A stretch of 37,890 nt of DNA. It comes from Alphaproteobacteria bacterium (GTDB taxonomy: Bacteria > Pseudomonadota > Alphaproteobacteria > Rhodobacterales > Rhodobacteraceae). The translations under genes and the position numbers were made by a program. The stretch spans positions 1-37,890 of the forward strand of contig JAUHWP010000017.1 in NCBI GenBank assembly GCA_030424645.1, in the 5' to 3' direction. This document shows positions 8,589-16,683 of the stretch, in pieces; positions within the stretch are counted from its first letter, which is position 1; every line of letters begins with the position of its first letter. Under the pieces are notes generated by a model, which saw only the letters and a program-made list of their open reading frames with translations, did no database searches and had not been told where the DNA came from.

Positions 8589-8692
8589 GTCTTATCCTCC
8601 CAAATTTTCCTGTCTGCATCCGGCGAACCGGGTCAGCCGAAGGTGATGACACCATTGATATCTGCGATATGCAAGATAAATTCTCTGGAAAT

Positions 8693-8706
8693 TTTGGAAA
8701 TCCAAA
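8693..8706. promoter_or_regulatory. Candidate operator palindrome between phnD and the DeoR gene
   Basis: TTTGGA-AA-TCCAAA is a perfect inverted repeat in the AT-rich part of the divergent 180-bp promoter region. TGGAAAT also occurs twice as a direct repeat, at 8686-8692 and 8695-8701, overlapping it. Its position between a transporter operon and a divergently transcribed DeoR-family gene suggests it is the binding site of that regulator. This is inferred from location and symmetry only. Confidence 0.45.
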
Positions 8707-8768
8707 GTCATTCTGATAAGCGACAGCATCATGACGATCTGCATGGTGATCTGGCAAGGAGCTTGGGG

Positions 8769-9545
8769 ATGGTGACCACACGGCGCTACAAGAAACAGGA
8801 ACGGCACGAACAGATCCTGCTGGAACTGAAGCTCAAGCCGCATGTCAGGGTTGCCGAACTGGCCAAGCAATTCGGTGTCACCACGGAAACGGTGCGCCGA
8901 GACATCGAAGACCTCGGGCGCGAAGGGCTGTTGCACCGCGCCCATGGTGGTGCGTCGGCGCGGCATCCGGGCGCTCATCGCGATCTTGACGAGCGGCGAA
9001 ACGAACGTGTTGCCGAACGTGAACATCTTGGCCGCTTCGCCGCATCGCTGGTCGCCGAAGGGTCCTCGATCATGGTCGATGCCGGGGCGACGACCATGGA
9101 GTTTGCCCGCTTCCTTGCCTTCGCACAGACCCATGTCACGGTAATCACCAACAGCCTGCAAGTGGCGATGATCCTTGGGCAAAGCCCTGCCACCGACGTT
9201 CGTCTGGCCCCGGGTGAATACCTGCCACGCGAAGCCGCGGTTGTCGGCACCGAAACCTGCGATTACCTGGCAGGTTACAATGTCGATGCGTGTTTCATCG
9301 GCGCTGCGGGGTTAAGCGAGGTCGGCGTCACCGAAGCGGTCACCGGGTTCAGTGCGGTCAAGCGCGCCATGATGCGGCAAAGTCGCAGCAGCCATTTCCT
9401 GATTGATGCCAGCAAGTTCGGGCAGACCCATATGTCACGAGTCGCCAAGCTGGACGAGATCGACGCTCTTATCAGCGACCGACCACCGTCGGCACCGCTT
9501 TCCACCCGGCTTCAGGAGGAACGTGTAAGGATACTGGCGCCCTGA
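8769..9545 (+). CDS. DeoR-family transcriptional regulator
   Basis: The 258-residue protein has an N-terminal winged helix-turn-helix with the family signature VRVAELAKQFGVTTETVRRD at about residues 23-42, followed by DLGREGLLHRAHGG. A C-terminal DeoRC sensor domain contains IMVDAGATTMEFARFL and the phosphosugar-isomerase-like fold with CFIGAAGLSEVGVTE and LIDASKFG. DeoR repressors usually sense phosphorylated sugars or glycerol 3-phosphate. The open frame extends upstream for many codons, but the ATG at 8769 is chosen because AAGGAG lies 7 bases before it and homology starts there. It is divergent from the phnD operon and probably controls it and itself. Confidence 0.9.
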   Translation: MVTTRRYKKQERHEQILLELKLKPHVRVAELAKQFGVTTETVRRDIEDLGREGLLHRAHGGASARHPGAHRDLDERRNERVAEREHLGRFAASLVAEGSSIMVDAGATTMEFARFLAFAQTHVTVITNSLQVAMILGQSPATDVRLAPGEYLPREAAVVGTETCDYLAGYNVDACFIGAAGLSEVGVTEAVTGFSAVKRAMMRQSRSSHFLIDASKFGQTHMSRVAKLDEIDALISDRPPSAPLSTRLQEERVRILAP

Positions 9546-9779
9546 GACCCAGCCACGCAGACCATCCCGGCGGGCCGCATGTCGAAGCGACTGAAACGAC
9601 ATGAAGGAAAGGACGCAAGGACTTTGGCCTGCTCGATCAAATGTTCTGAACACGCCCAAAAGCGGTGCGGTTAAAGTCCTGGAAGACACCAAGTCCAAGG
9701 GGGCTCGCAGGCAGTGACGTTCTGGGGCTAGCCGGCCGCTTTCTTTCCCGGTGCATACTTCCTGCCGGAGTGCATGGGC
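9546..9779. other. Gene-free stretch before tRNA-Ser
   Basis: These 234 bases lie between the DeoR stop and the 3' end of tRNA-Ser. The open frames through here have no start with a ribosome-binding site and no recognisable protein sequence. No clear intrinsic terminator was found for either neighbour. Confidence 0.5.
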
Positions 9780-9869
9780 TGGCGGAGGAGGTGGGATTCG
9801 AACCCACGGTAGACTTTCACCTACGTCGGTTTTCAAGACCGGTGCATTCAACCACTCTGCCACTCCTCC
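9780..9869 (-). tRNA. tRNA-Ser (anticodon TGA)
   Basis: A 90-nt class II tRNA including an encoded CCA. Acceptor arms are GGAGGAG (5') and CTCCTCC (3') with a G discriminator. The anticodon stem-loop has the loop CTTGAAA, giving anticodon TGA, which reads UCA and UCG serine codons. The long variable arm typical of tRNA-Ser and a GGTTCGAATCC T-arm are present. The flanking 9870-10068 region contains no gene; it holds the tRNA promoter side and the leader of the SPOR gene. Confidence 0.96.
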
Positions 9870-10068
9870 GACGAGGGGAAGGGATAGCGGCGGGCGGGCG
9901 ATTCTGAAAGCAGGTTTTCGCGGGCTGGTTTTTGCCCACGATAAGATCGCGTTACGCGAGAGCCTTTTCACGCGGGCGATGTGTCGTTAGACTGTCGGCT
10001 AATCGGGATTGATACCCGGCAGCAGAGCAGTTCCGGGCGCAGGCCCGCATGACAATTAGGGGCGAGAC

Positions 10069-10935
10069 ATGGCAAGCAAGACCACTCTGAAAGTGGCCAT
10101 TGTATTGGGCAGCGCACTGTTTCTTTCGGGTTGCGACGACACCAACCTTCCCGGTTTCCTGAAAAACACTGGCAAAGGCACGGCATCGGCGAGCTCGGGC
10201 AAGTCTGGCGGCAACCGCAGCGGCGAACGCGATGTCGAAGCGCCCGAGATTTTTCAGGTTGCGGAAAAGGGGTTGTGGGACGGTCGTCCCAGCCTTGGCG
10301 GGATCTGGGTGGCACATCCCGATGCCAAAGACCCCGAACGGGTGATCATCCGCAATCTGGACAACGACAAATCCGTCGTCGGCGCCCTGTTCCGGCGCGA
10401 ACGCGAAATCCCCGGCCCGAGTTTCCAGGTGTCGTCGGATGCCGCCGCAGCGCTTGGCATGCTGGCAGGTGCCCCGGCGGAGTTGAGCGTGACCGCCCTG
10501 CGCAAGGAAGTGATCGAGGAAACGCCCGAGCCGGACACCGACGATCTGGAGGCCCCGGCCGAGATCGAACAATCCTCGCTGGACGATCCAATCGCGGCGG
10601 CCTCGGCCGCCCTTGCCAGAACCGAAGCGACATCTGCGAAATCCGCACCGCCCCCGAAACCCGCCGCGCCCAAACCGGCGCAAGCCACGCAGGCAAGCGC
10701 GTTGTCCAAGCCCTTTGTGCAGGTTGGCATATTCTCGTTCGAAGCCAACGCCGAACAAACCGCCGCCGAATTGCAAAAGGCCGGTTTGGCCGCAACAATA
10801 AAACCCGGAAAATCTGACGGCAAATCCTTCTGGCGTGTCCTGATCGGCCCTGTCGGCACCGAAGCAGAACGCGCGGAAACGCTGAAGAAAGCCAGCGCGA
10901 TGGGCTTCACCGATGCCTATTCCGTTTCAAACTAA
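10069..10935 (+). CDS. SPOR-domain lipoprotein
   Basis: The 288-residue envelope protein begins with a lipoprotein signal peptide. The hydrophobic stretch IVLGSALFLSGC ends in a lipobox, so Cys22 would be acylated, and the +2 residue is Asp, the inner-membrane retention signal known from enterobacteria. A low-complexity Pro/Ala/Glu/Lys linker (about residues 150-210) leads to a C-terminal SPOR domain (about 212-288, PFVQVGIFS... and SFWRVLIGP). SPOR domains bind denuded peptidoglycan at division sites. The ATG at 10069 follows a moderate AGGGGCGAG. It lies just upstream of the D,D-carboxypeptidase gene, fitting a role in septal wall remodelling. Confidence 0.85.
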   Translation: MASKTTLKVAIVLGSALFLSGCDDTNLPGFLKNTGKGTASASSGKSGGNRSGERDVEAPEIFQVAEKGLWDGRPSLGGIWVAHPDAKDPERVIIRNLDNDKSVVGALFRREREIPGPSFQVSSDAAAALGMLAGAPAELSVTALRKEVIEETPEPDTDDLEAPAEIEQSSLDDPIAAASAALARTEATSAKSAPPPKPAAPKPAQATQASALSKPFVQVGIFSFEANAEQTAAELQKAGLAATIKPGKSDGKSFWRVLIGPVGTEAERAETLKKASAMGFTDAYSVSN

Positions 10936-10976
10936 TGCCCTGAAGGGCTAATCTAATAAAAGGCCACCCACCCGCG

Positions 10977-12176
10977 ATGTGTTTTCGTCTGACTGTGTTC
11001 ATCTCGACCCTGATTACCATGCTGGCTGCCGCGATCCTGCCGGCCAGTGCGTTCGATACCCGTGCGGCATCGGCTTATGTGCTGGACATCAATACTGGAA
11101 CGGTGCTGATGGAGAAAAACGCCGAGGTCCCCCTGCCCCCGGCGTCGATGTCCAAGCTGATGACGGTCAACCTGCTGTTTGAGGCGCTGGCAGATGGGCG
11201 GGTCACGATGAGCACACCGTTCGGCGTGTCGGAACGGGCTGCGGCAACTGGTGGCTCGACGATGTTCCTGGAACAGACCGACCGGCCCACGGTCGAGGAC
11301 CTGATCCAGGGCATCATCGTCCAGTCGGGAAATGACGCCTGCGTGGTGGTCGCTGAAGGTCTGGCGGGGACCGAAGACGCGTTTGCCCGCATGATGACCG
11401 AACGGGCCCGTGATCTGGGCATGGAGAATTCGAGCTTCGGAAACTCCTCGGGCTGGCCGCATCCGATGCAACGCATGTCGATGAAGGATCTTGCCATTCT
11501 GGCACGCCACATCATCGTCGAGCTTCCCGACTACTATCACTATTTCGGTCAATCCGAATATCACTACAAGGGTCGCGCGCCGGACAACCGTTTCAACAGG
11601 AACCCGCTGCTGGAGCTTGGCATCGGCGCCGATGGCCTGAAAACCGGCCACACGCAAGAGGCCGGATACGGGCTGGTCGGGTCGGCCCGACAGGGGGATC
11701 GCCGGATCGTGTTCGTGATTTCGGGCATGTCTTCGGAAAAGGAACGCGCGGAAGAAGCCGAAGCGATCGTCAACTGGGCCTTCCGGCAGTTCACCATGAA
11801 AACCACGGTAAAGGCCGGGGAACGGGTCGCCGAGGCAGATGTCTGGCTCGGCGCTGCCGACACGGTCGGGCTTGTTCCGGCGCAGGATGTCGATCTTCTG
11901 ATCCCCGCCGGGCAGCGCGAAGGCGTGTCCGCCACGATAAACTGGAACGGCCCGATCGAAGCCCCGATTGCGCAGGGGCAGGAGCTGGCCGAGATGGTGA
12001 TCAGCCGTGACGGGTTAAGCGATACGGTCGTGCCGCTTTATGCCGAACAGGGTGTGGGCAATGCCGGGTTCGGCAAGCGCCTGACCGTCGCAGCCGAGCG
12101 TGTCTTCGCGCTGGTGATGGGCAATGACGCCCCTCCCGCCGCAATCCAGCCCGAAGCCGAGCCGACAAGCAACTGA
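10977..12176 (+). CDS. dacA: D-alanyl-D-alanine carboxypeptidase (PBP5/6-like)
   Basis: This periplasmic serine peptidase trims the terminal D-Ala from peptidoglycan stem peptides. The 399-residue protein has a signal peptide (residues 1-25, ASA cleavage site). The penicillin-binding catalytic triad motifs are all present: S57-M-S-K60, S117-G-N119 and K222-T-G224. A C-terminal PBP5-type beta domain (about 280-370) follows, with a weakly amphipathic tail that may anchor the protein to the membrane. No strong ribosome-binding site precedes the ATG at 10977. It is followed after 7 bases by tmk, and preceded by the SPOR lipoprotein gene. The dacA, dacC and dacD labels are not distinguishable here. 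Confidence 0.92.
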   Translation: MCFRLTVFISTLITMLAAAILPASAFDTRAASAYVLDINTGTVLMEKNAEVPLPPASMSKLMTVNLLFEALADGRVTMSTPFGVSERAAATGGSTMFLEQTDRPTVEDLIQGIIVQSGNDACVVVAEGLAGTEDAFARMMTERARDLGMENSSFGNSSGWPHPMQRMSMKDLAILARHIIVELPDYYHYFGQSEYHYKGRAPDNRFNRNPLLELGIGADGLKTGHTQEAGYGLVGSARQGDRRIVFVISGMSSEKERAEEAEAIVNWAFRQFTMKTTVKAGERVAEADVWLGAADTVGLVPAQDVDLLIPAGQREGVSATINWNGPIEAPIAQGQELAEMVISRDGLSDTVVPLYAEQGVGNAGFGKRLTVAAERVFALVMGNDAPPAAIQPEAEPTSN

Positions 12177-12183
12177 CACGCGG

Positions 12184-12822
12184 ATGGCCGGACTTTTCAT
12201 CAGTTTCGAAGGCATTGACGGCTCGGGCAAATCCACCCAGGCTAGGATGCTGGCAAAAGCGTTGCAGGACGCGGGGCACGAGGTTGTCCTGACCCGCGAA
12301 CCGGGCGGCAGTCCGGGGGCCGAGGAAATCCGGTCCCTGGTGCTGGAAGGCGACCCGGATCGCTGGTCGGCCCAGACCGAGCTTCTGCTGTTCACAGCTG
12401 CCCGGCGCGATCATCTGGAACGGCTGATCGCCCCTGCCCTGTCGGCGGGAAAGATCGTGATCACCGATCGCTTTGCCGACAGCACGCGCATCTATCAGGG
12501 CACCCGTTCCGGTGATCTGCGCGACATGGTCGATCAATTGCACGATCTTGTCATCGGGCGCGAACCCGATCTGACATTCCTGATCGACATGGACCCCGAC
12601 ATGGGTCTGGCCCGCGCCAAGGGTCGCGGCGGCACCGAGGAACGGTTTGAAGATTTCGGCGCCGGGTTGCAGCACAAGATGCGCGCCGGGTTTCTGGACC
12701 TTGCCCGGCAGTTTCCCGACCGCTTCCGCGTCATCGACGGCGCCCGCGACATCGACACGGTTGCCGAAGATGTGCTGGGCATCGCCGGGACGGTCGTGAA
12801 CAACAGCACCTCGGACGCATGA
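12184..12822 (+). CDS. tmk: Thymidylate kinase (dTMP kinase)
   Basis: Tmk phosphorylates dTMP to dTDP in the cytosol for DNA synthesis. The 212-residue protein has the P-loop GIDGSGKST at residues 10-18, the TREPGGSPGAEE segment of the substrate site, ITDRFADSTRIYQG (the DR motif), and a lid region with RAKGRGGTEERFE. Length matches the bacterial family. An in-frame ATG 20 codons upstream lies inside dacA; the start at 12184 coincides with the beginning of homology. Its stop overlaps the holB start as ATGA, a conserved alphaproteobacterial tmk-holB pairing. Confidence 0.96.
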   Translation: MAGLFISFEGIDGSGKSTQARMLAKALQDAGHEVVLTREPGGSPGAEEIRSLVLEGDPDRWSAQTELLLFTAARRDHLERLIAPALSAGKIVITDRFADSTRIYQGTRSGDLRDMVDQLHDLVIGREPDLTFLIDMDPDMGLARAKGRGGTEERFEDFGAGLQHKMRAGFLDLARQFPDRFRVIDGARDIDTVAEDVLGIAGTVVNNSTSDA

Positions 12823-13949
12823 GCACGGACCCCGACAATATCCCCGAACCCGACCGGATCGAAGGTGCCCCCCACCCACGCGAGGCCACCCGCCTGATCG
12901 GGCAGGACGCCGCCGAGGCCGCGTTCCTGAAGGCGTTCACATCGGATCGGTTGCATCACGGGTGGCTGATCACCGGGCCGCGCGGCGTGGGCAAGGCCAC
13001 GCTGGCTTGGCGCATCGCGCGCTTCTTGCTGGCCACACCGCCGGACGATGGTGGCATGTTTGCAGCCCCTGCGCCGTCCAGCCTTGATGTGCCTGACGAC
13101 CACCCCGTGGCGCGACGCGTGCGGGTTCTGTCCGACCCTGGCCTGTTTTTGTTGCGCCGCCCTTGGGACGAACGAAACAAGCGCCTGAAGGGTGACATCA
13201 CTGTCGACGAAGTGCGCAAGCTGAAGCATTTCTTCGCGATGTCCTCGGCAGGCGGAGGGCGCCGTGTGGTGATCGTGGATGTGGCGGACGAGATGAACAG
13301 TTCGGCAGCCAATGCGCTTTTGAAACTGCTTGAAGAACCGCCGCAGGGGGCCGTGTTGCTGTTGGTCAGCCACCAGCCGTCACGCCTGTTGCCGACAATC
13401 CGGTCACGATGCCGCGAATTGCGGCTGTCCCCCCTTGCCCCGGACGATCTGGCGCAGGTCTTGGCCGGGTTGGAGGAAACGCCCTCGGCTGAGGATACGC
13501 GCAGGCTGGGCGAACTGGCGGCGGGATCGGCCGGGGATGCGCTTCGGCTGCAACATCTTGACGGTCTGGCCACATATGCCGCGCTGATCGAGATATTCTC
13601 GGCAGGGCGGGAATTCGACCGCCCCCGCGCCCTTCGGCTGGCCAACAGCGCGGTCGGTAAGGCAAATGCCGACCGGTTCGAGCTGATCCTGCGCCTGTTC
13701 GATCTGTTCCTGGCCCGTCTGGCCCGGCACGGGGCCGGGTTCACACCGCAAGCCGAAGCCGCACCGGGCGAAGCCGCCTGCCTTGCCCGGCTTTCGCCCG
13801 GCCCGGATGCCGCCCGCGCCTGGGCCGGTTTGCAACAGGAGCTGTCAGCACGCGCCGGGCACGGTCGGGCCGTGAACCTTGACCCTGCCGCGCTCATCCT
13901 TGATATGGTTTTCAGGATCAACGACACGGCGGCGCGTCAAGCCGCCTGA
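12819..13949 (+). CDS. holB: DNA polymerase III delta' subunit
   Basis: Delta' is the stator subunit of the clamp loader that places the beta sliding clamp on DNA. The 376-residue AAA+ protein has a Walker A-like loop, ITGPRGVGKATLAW (residues 51-64), a Walker B region with VIVDVADEMN, and a sensor-like segment IRSRCREL (the SRC motif). The C-terminal collar domain is helical and less conserved. Its first ATG overlaps the tmk stop, and it is followed 16 bases later by tatD. The protein is longer than E. coli HolB (334 residues), mainly from an N-terminal extension and a Gly-rich insertion. Confidence 0.93.
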   Translation: MSTDPDNIPEPDRIEGAPHPREATRLIGQDAAEAAFLKAFTSDRLHHGWLITGPRGVGKATLAWRIARFLLATPPDDGGMFAAPAPSSLDVPDDHPVARRVRVLSDPGLFLLRRPWDERNKRLKGDITVDEVRKLKHFFAMSSAGGGRRVVIVDVADEMNSSAANALLKLLEEPPQGAVLLLVSHQPSRLLPTIRSRCRELRLSPLAPDDLAQVLAGLEETPSAEDTRRLGELAAGSAGDALRLQHLDGLATYAALIEIFSAGREFDRPRALRLANSAVGKANADRFELILRLFDLFLARLARHGAGFTPQAEAAPGEAACLARLSPGPDAARAWAGLQQELSARAGHGRAVNLDPAALILDMVFRINDTAARQAA

Positions 13950-13965
13950 GGCAAGGACGCCCCCT

Positions 13966-14769
13966 ATGAGCACGCCCCGGATTACCGACAGCCATTGCCA
14001 TCTGGATTTCCCGGATTTCGAAGGCGAGCTGGATCAGGTGATCGCCCGCGCCGCCGACGCCGGCGTGACGCGCATGGTGACGATCTGCACCAAGATGGCC
14101 AATCTGGAACAGGTCCGCAGCATCGCCGAAGCCCATGACCCGGTGTTCTTCGCTGCCGCCACCCACCCGATGAGCGTCGCCTCCGAACCGATGGTTTCCG
14201 TGGACGAACTGGTCGCATTGGCCGCGCACCCGAAATTCGTCGGCATCGGCGAAAGCGGGCTGGATTATCATTATACCGCCGACAGCCGCGACGTGCAGAT
14301 CGAAAGCCTTCGCATTCATATCGAGGCTGCACGCCGGACCCGCCTGCCCCTGATCATCCATGCGCGTGACGCGGACGAGGATATGGCCCGCATCCTGACC
14401 GAAGAACACGCAAACGGCGCCTATTCCTGTGTAATGCACTGTTTCAGTTCGGGTGCCGGACTTGCGCGTGCGGCGCTGGATCTGGGCTTTTATCTGTCGA
14501 TGTCGGGCATCGCCACCTTCCCGCGCAGCCAGGATGTGCGCGACATCTTCGCCGCCGCCCCGGTCGACCGCATTCTGGTCGAAACCGATGCCCCCTATCT
14601 GGCACCGCCGCCCCATCGCGGTCGGCGCAATGAACCCGCCTATACGGCCCACACCGCCAAGGTCGGGGCCGGGATATATGGCCTGTCCTACGAGGATTTC
14701 GCGGCGCAAACGCAAGCGAATTTCGACCGGCTGTTTTCAAAGGCCGCCACCTATGGGGCGCAAGCATAA
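13966..14769 (+). CDS. tatD: TatD-family metal-dependent hydrolase (DNase)
   Basis: The 267-residue protein has the TIM-barrel metal-binding set of the family. The N-terminal DSHCHLDF provides His10 and His12; GIGESGLDYH provides the bridging Glu, followed by IIHARDAD, MHCFSSG and VETDAPYLAP, which supply the remaining His and Asp ligands. TatD proteins are 3'-5' exonucleases acting in DNA repair and turnover. Together with tmk and holB it forms a common alphaproteobacterial nucleic-acid operon. The upstream in-frame extension overlaps holB and is rejected in favour of the ATG at 13966. The stop TAA shares one base with the next ATG. Confidence 0.93.
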   Translation: MSTPRITDSHCHLDFPDFEGELDQVIARAADAGVTRMVTICTKMANLEQVRSIAEAHDPVFFAAATHPMSVASEPMVSVDELVALAAHPKFVGIGESGLDYHYTADSRDVQIESLRIHIEAARRTRLPLIIHARDADEDMARILTEEHANGAYSCVMHCFSSGAGLARAALDLGFYLSMSGIATFPRSQDVRDIFAAAPVDRILVETDAPYLAPPPHRGRRNEPAYTAHTAKVGAGIYGLSYEDFAAQTQANFDRLFSKAATYGAQA

Positions 14770-15581
14770 TGGCAAAGATCGACTTCACGATACTTGGATG
14801 CGGCTCGTCCGGGGGGGTCCCGCGACTGGGCGGTCACTGGGGCGATTGCGACCCGACCAACCCCAAAAACACCCGCACCCGCTGCTCGGCCCTTGTCACC
14901 CGGACCGGTGACGATGGGGGCGTGACACGCGTCCTGATCGACACCTCGCCTGACATGCGCCACCAGCTTTTGGCGGCGGGGATCGGCACTTTGGATGGGG
15001 TCGTGTTCACCCACAGCCACGCCGATCACACCCATGGCATTGATGACCTGCGTATGGTGGTGTTCAACATGAAAAGGCGCCTGCCGGTCTGGGCGGACGG
15101 CCCCACCCAGGACGCCCTTCTGTCGCGGTTCAGCTATGCCTTCGTGCAGCCCGAAGGGTCGAACTATCCACCGATCCTTGATCTGCACTCGATTGACGTG
15201 GACAGGGGCGACGTGGTGATCAGTGGCGCGGGCGGCGACATCCGCATGACCCCGTTCGAGGTGCGTCACGGTCTGATGGACGCGCTTGGGTTCCGTATCG
15301 GCGGCCTTGTCTACCTGCCGGATGTAAATGAAATCCCGGACGACGTGTTGCCCCTGCTCGACGATCTGGATGTCTTTGTGCTGGATGCGTTGCGCCGCAC
15401 CCCGCACCCCACGCATTTCCATCTGGACGAGGCGCTGGAATGGATCGACCGCGTCGGCGCCCGGCAAGGCATCCTGACCAACATGCATATCGACCTGGAC
15501 CATGCCACGCTGGATGCCGAAACCCCGCCCCATATCACACCGGCCCATGACGGAATGAAGATCAGCGTGCGGCTTGAATGA
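14769..15581 (+). CDS. MBL-fold metallohydrolase (PhnP-like)
   Basis: The 270-residue metallo-beta-lactamase-fold protein has FTHSHADHTHGIDDLR at residues 80-95, giving the His82, His84, Asp86, His87 two-metal motif. The N-terminus LGCGSSGGVPR and the later YLPDVNEIP and FHLDEALEWIDRVGA segments match the PhnP-like cyclic phosphodiesterase branch. In this operon, away from any C-P lyase genes, the protein is more likely a general phosphodiesterase than a dedicated PhnP. It overlaps the tatD stop by one base and the AEC transporter start by ATGA. Confidence 0.9.
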   Translation: MAKIDFTILGCGSSGGVPRLGGHWGDCDPTNPKNTRTRCSALVTRTGDDGGVTRVLIDTSPDMRHQLLAAGIGTLDGVVFTHSHADHTHGIDDLRMVVFNMKRRLPVWADGPTQDALLSRFSYAFVQPEGSNYPPILDLHSIDVDRGDVVISGAGGDIRMTPFEVRHGLMDALGFRIGGLVYLPDVNEIPDDVLPLLDDLDVFVLDALRRTPHPTHFHLDEALEWIDRVGARQGILTNMHIDLDHATLDAETPPHITPAHDGMKISVRLE

Positions 15582-16519
15582 GCACCCTGGTCAATATCGT
15601 CCTGCCCGTCTTTCTGGTGATCGGGTTCGGGTATCTGGTGCGCTGGCGGCAGGTGCTTGACGACAAGGCCGTCGATGGGCTGATGCGGTTTTCGCAATCG
15701 GTCGCCATTCCCTGCCTGTTGTTTCTTGCCATCGCCCGTCTGGATCTGGGGGCCGAGTTCGACCTGGCCCTGTTGGGCAGTTTCTATACCGGTGCGATCT
15801 CGGGGTTCTTTGCGGGGCTTCTGGGCGCCCGGCTGTTGTTTCGGCGCCCGTGGCCGGATGCGGTGGCCTTCGGCTTCGTGACCTTGTTCTCCAATTCCCT
15901 GTTGCTGGGCCTGCCGATCACCGAACGCGCCTTCGGCCCCGATGCGCTGGCGGGCAACTATGCCATTATCTCGATCCACGCGCCGATCTGTTATGCAATC
16001 GGGATCACCGCGATGGAAATCGCACGTTCACAGGGCGCCAGTCTTTTGGATACCGTTCGCCAGATCGTGCGGGCGATGACGCGAAACGTGCTGGTGTTGG
16101 CAATCGCGGCGGGGTTCGCGGTAAACCTGTTGCACATCCCGATGCCCGGCGTGCTGATCGAGGCGTTGACCCTGCTGGCGCGTGCCGGACTGCCGACCGC
16201 GCTGTTTGCTCTCGGCGGCGTGCTTTATCTTTATCGCCCCGAAGGCGACGCCCGGATCGTCAGCTATCTGTGCGTGGTCTCGCTTTTTCTGCACCCGGCG
16301 ATCACCTGGGGTCTGGGGCTTGCGTTCAACCTGAATGTGGACCAGTTCCGCTCGGCCATCGTCACCGCTGCATCCGCGCCGGGCATCAATGCCTATATTT
16401 TCGCCAATCTCTATGGCGTGGGCAAACGCGTGGCCGCAACGACGGTGCTGGTGGCCACCGGGTTGTCGATCCTGACAGCATGGGCATGGCTGGCATTGCT
16501 CGCAGCATCCGGGTTCTGA
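15578..16519 (+). CDS. AEC-family transporter (auxin efflux carrier-like)
   Basis: The 313-residue integral membrane protein has about ten hydrophobic helices in two five-helix halves. The family features are an N-terminal LPVFLVIGFGYLVR helix and a LFALGGVLYLY stretch mid-protein. AEC proteins export or exchange organic acids such as malate or malonate; the substrate here is unknown. It is the last gene of the dacA-tmk-holB-tatD-MBL-AEC run, joined to its upstream neighbour by ATGA. The next operon begins after a 164-bp gap that carries its own promoter signals. Confidence 0.85.
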   Translation: MSTLVNIVLPVFLVIGFGYLVRWRQVLDDKAVDGLMRFSQSVAIPCLLFLAIARLDLGAEFDLALLGSFYTGAISGFFAGLLGARLLFRRPWPDAVAFGFVTLFSNSLLLGLPITERAFGPDALAGNYAIISIHAPICYAIGITAMEIARSQGASLLDTVRQIVRAMTRNVLVLAIAAGFAVNLLHIPMPGVLIEALTLLARAGLPTALFALGGVLYLYRPEGDARIVSYLCVVSLFLHPAITWGLGLAFNLNVDQFRSAIVTAASAPGINAYIFANLYGVGKRVAATTVLVATGLSILTAWAWLALLAASGF

Positions 16520-16559
16520 GCTTTCACCCGGCCCGCCAATCCTGCCTGGTTTTGATCAC

Positions 16560-16595
16560 GTTACATACCGCAAGCCGACGCGGCATTTCTGTAAC
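16560..16595. promoter_or_regulatory. Spaced inverted repeat upstream of the paa operon
   Basis: GTTACA at 16560-16565 and TGTAAC at 16590-16595 form an inverted pair whose centres are 30 bases apart, about three helical turns, just upstream of the predicted paa promoter. Each half is followed by ATA. The pair could be a PaaX site or that of another dimeric regulator. PaaX sites known from enterobacteria look different, so the assignment is open. Confidence 0.35.
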
Positions 16596-16603
16596 ATATC
16601 TTC

Positions 16604-16632
16604 TTGCCCCGAATCGTGGTCACGCATATTAT
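16604..16632 (+). promoter_or_regulatory. Predicted sigma-70 promoter of the paa operon
   Basis: A -35 hexamer TTGCCC (16604-16609) is separated by 17 bases from a -10 hexamer TATTAT (16627-16632). Transcription would start near 16639, inside the palindrome described next. The spacing and both hexamers fit sigma-70 consensus reasonably well. This is the only good candidate in the 164-bp gap before the thiolase gene. Confidence 0.45.
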
Positions 16633-16647
16633 CGACCAAACGGTCAG
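16632..16647. promoter_or_regulatory. Candidate operator over the paa promoter start site
   Basis: The core GACC-AAAC-GGTC is a perfect 4+4 inverted repeat. It matches 10 of the 12 specified positions of the palindrome CCGACC-N4-GGTCGG found upstream of the hydratase/dehydrogenase gene and at the right edge of the window. It directly follows the predicted -10 box, where a bound repressor would block initiation. The regulator is not in the window; TetR-family proteins commonly use sites of this shape. Confidence 0.5.
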
Positions 16648-16683
16648 CTTTAGTTGGCGCGGTTTCAGGTCAGGGAGGACCAC

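Noticed and set aside
9435-9971. A 178-codon minus-strand frame over tRNA-Ser
   Set aside because: The translated segment VAEWLNAPVLKTDVGESLPW is the familiar conceptual translation of a tRNA-Ser gene, not a protein.
10936-10948. GCCCTGAAGGGC after the SPOR gene as a terminator
   Set aside because: The loop would be only 2 bases and there is no T-run, so an intrinsic terminator is unlikely.
14769-15581. Naming the MBL-fold gene phnP and linking it to phosphonate use
   Set aside because: The fold and motifs match, but its operon (tmk, holB, tatD) is a housekeeping one and no C-P lyase genes are present.
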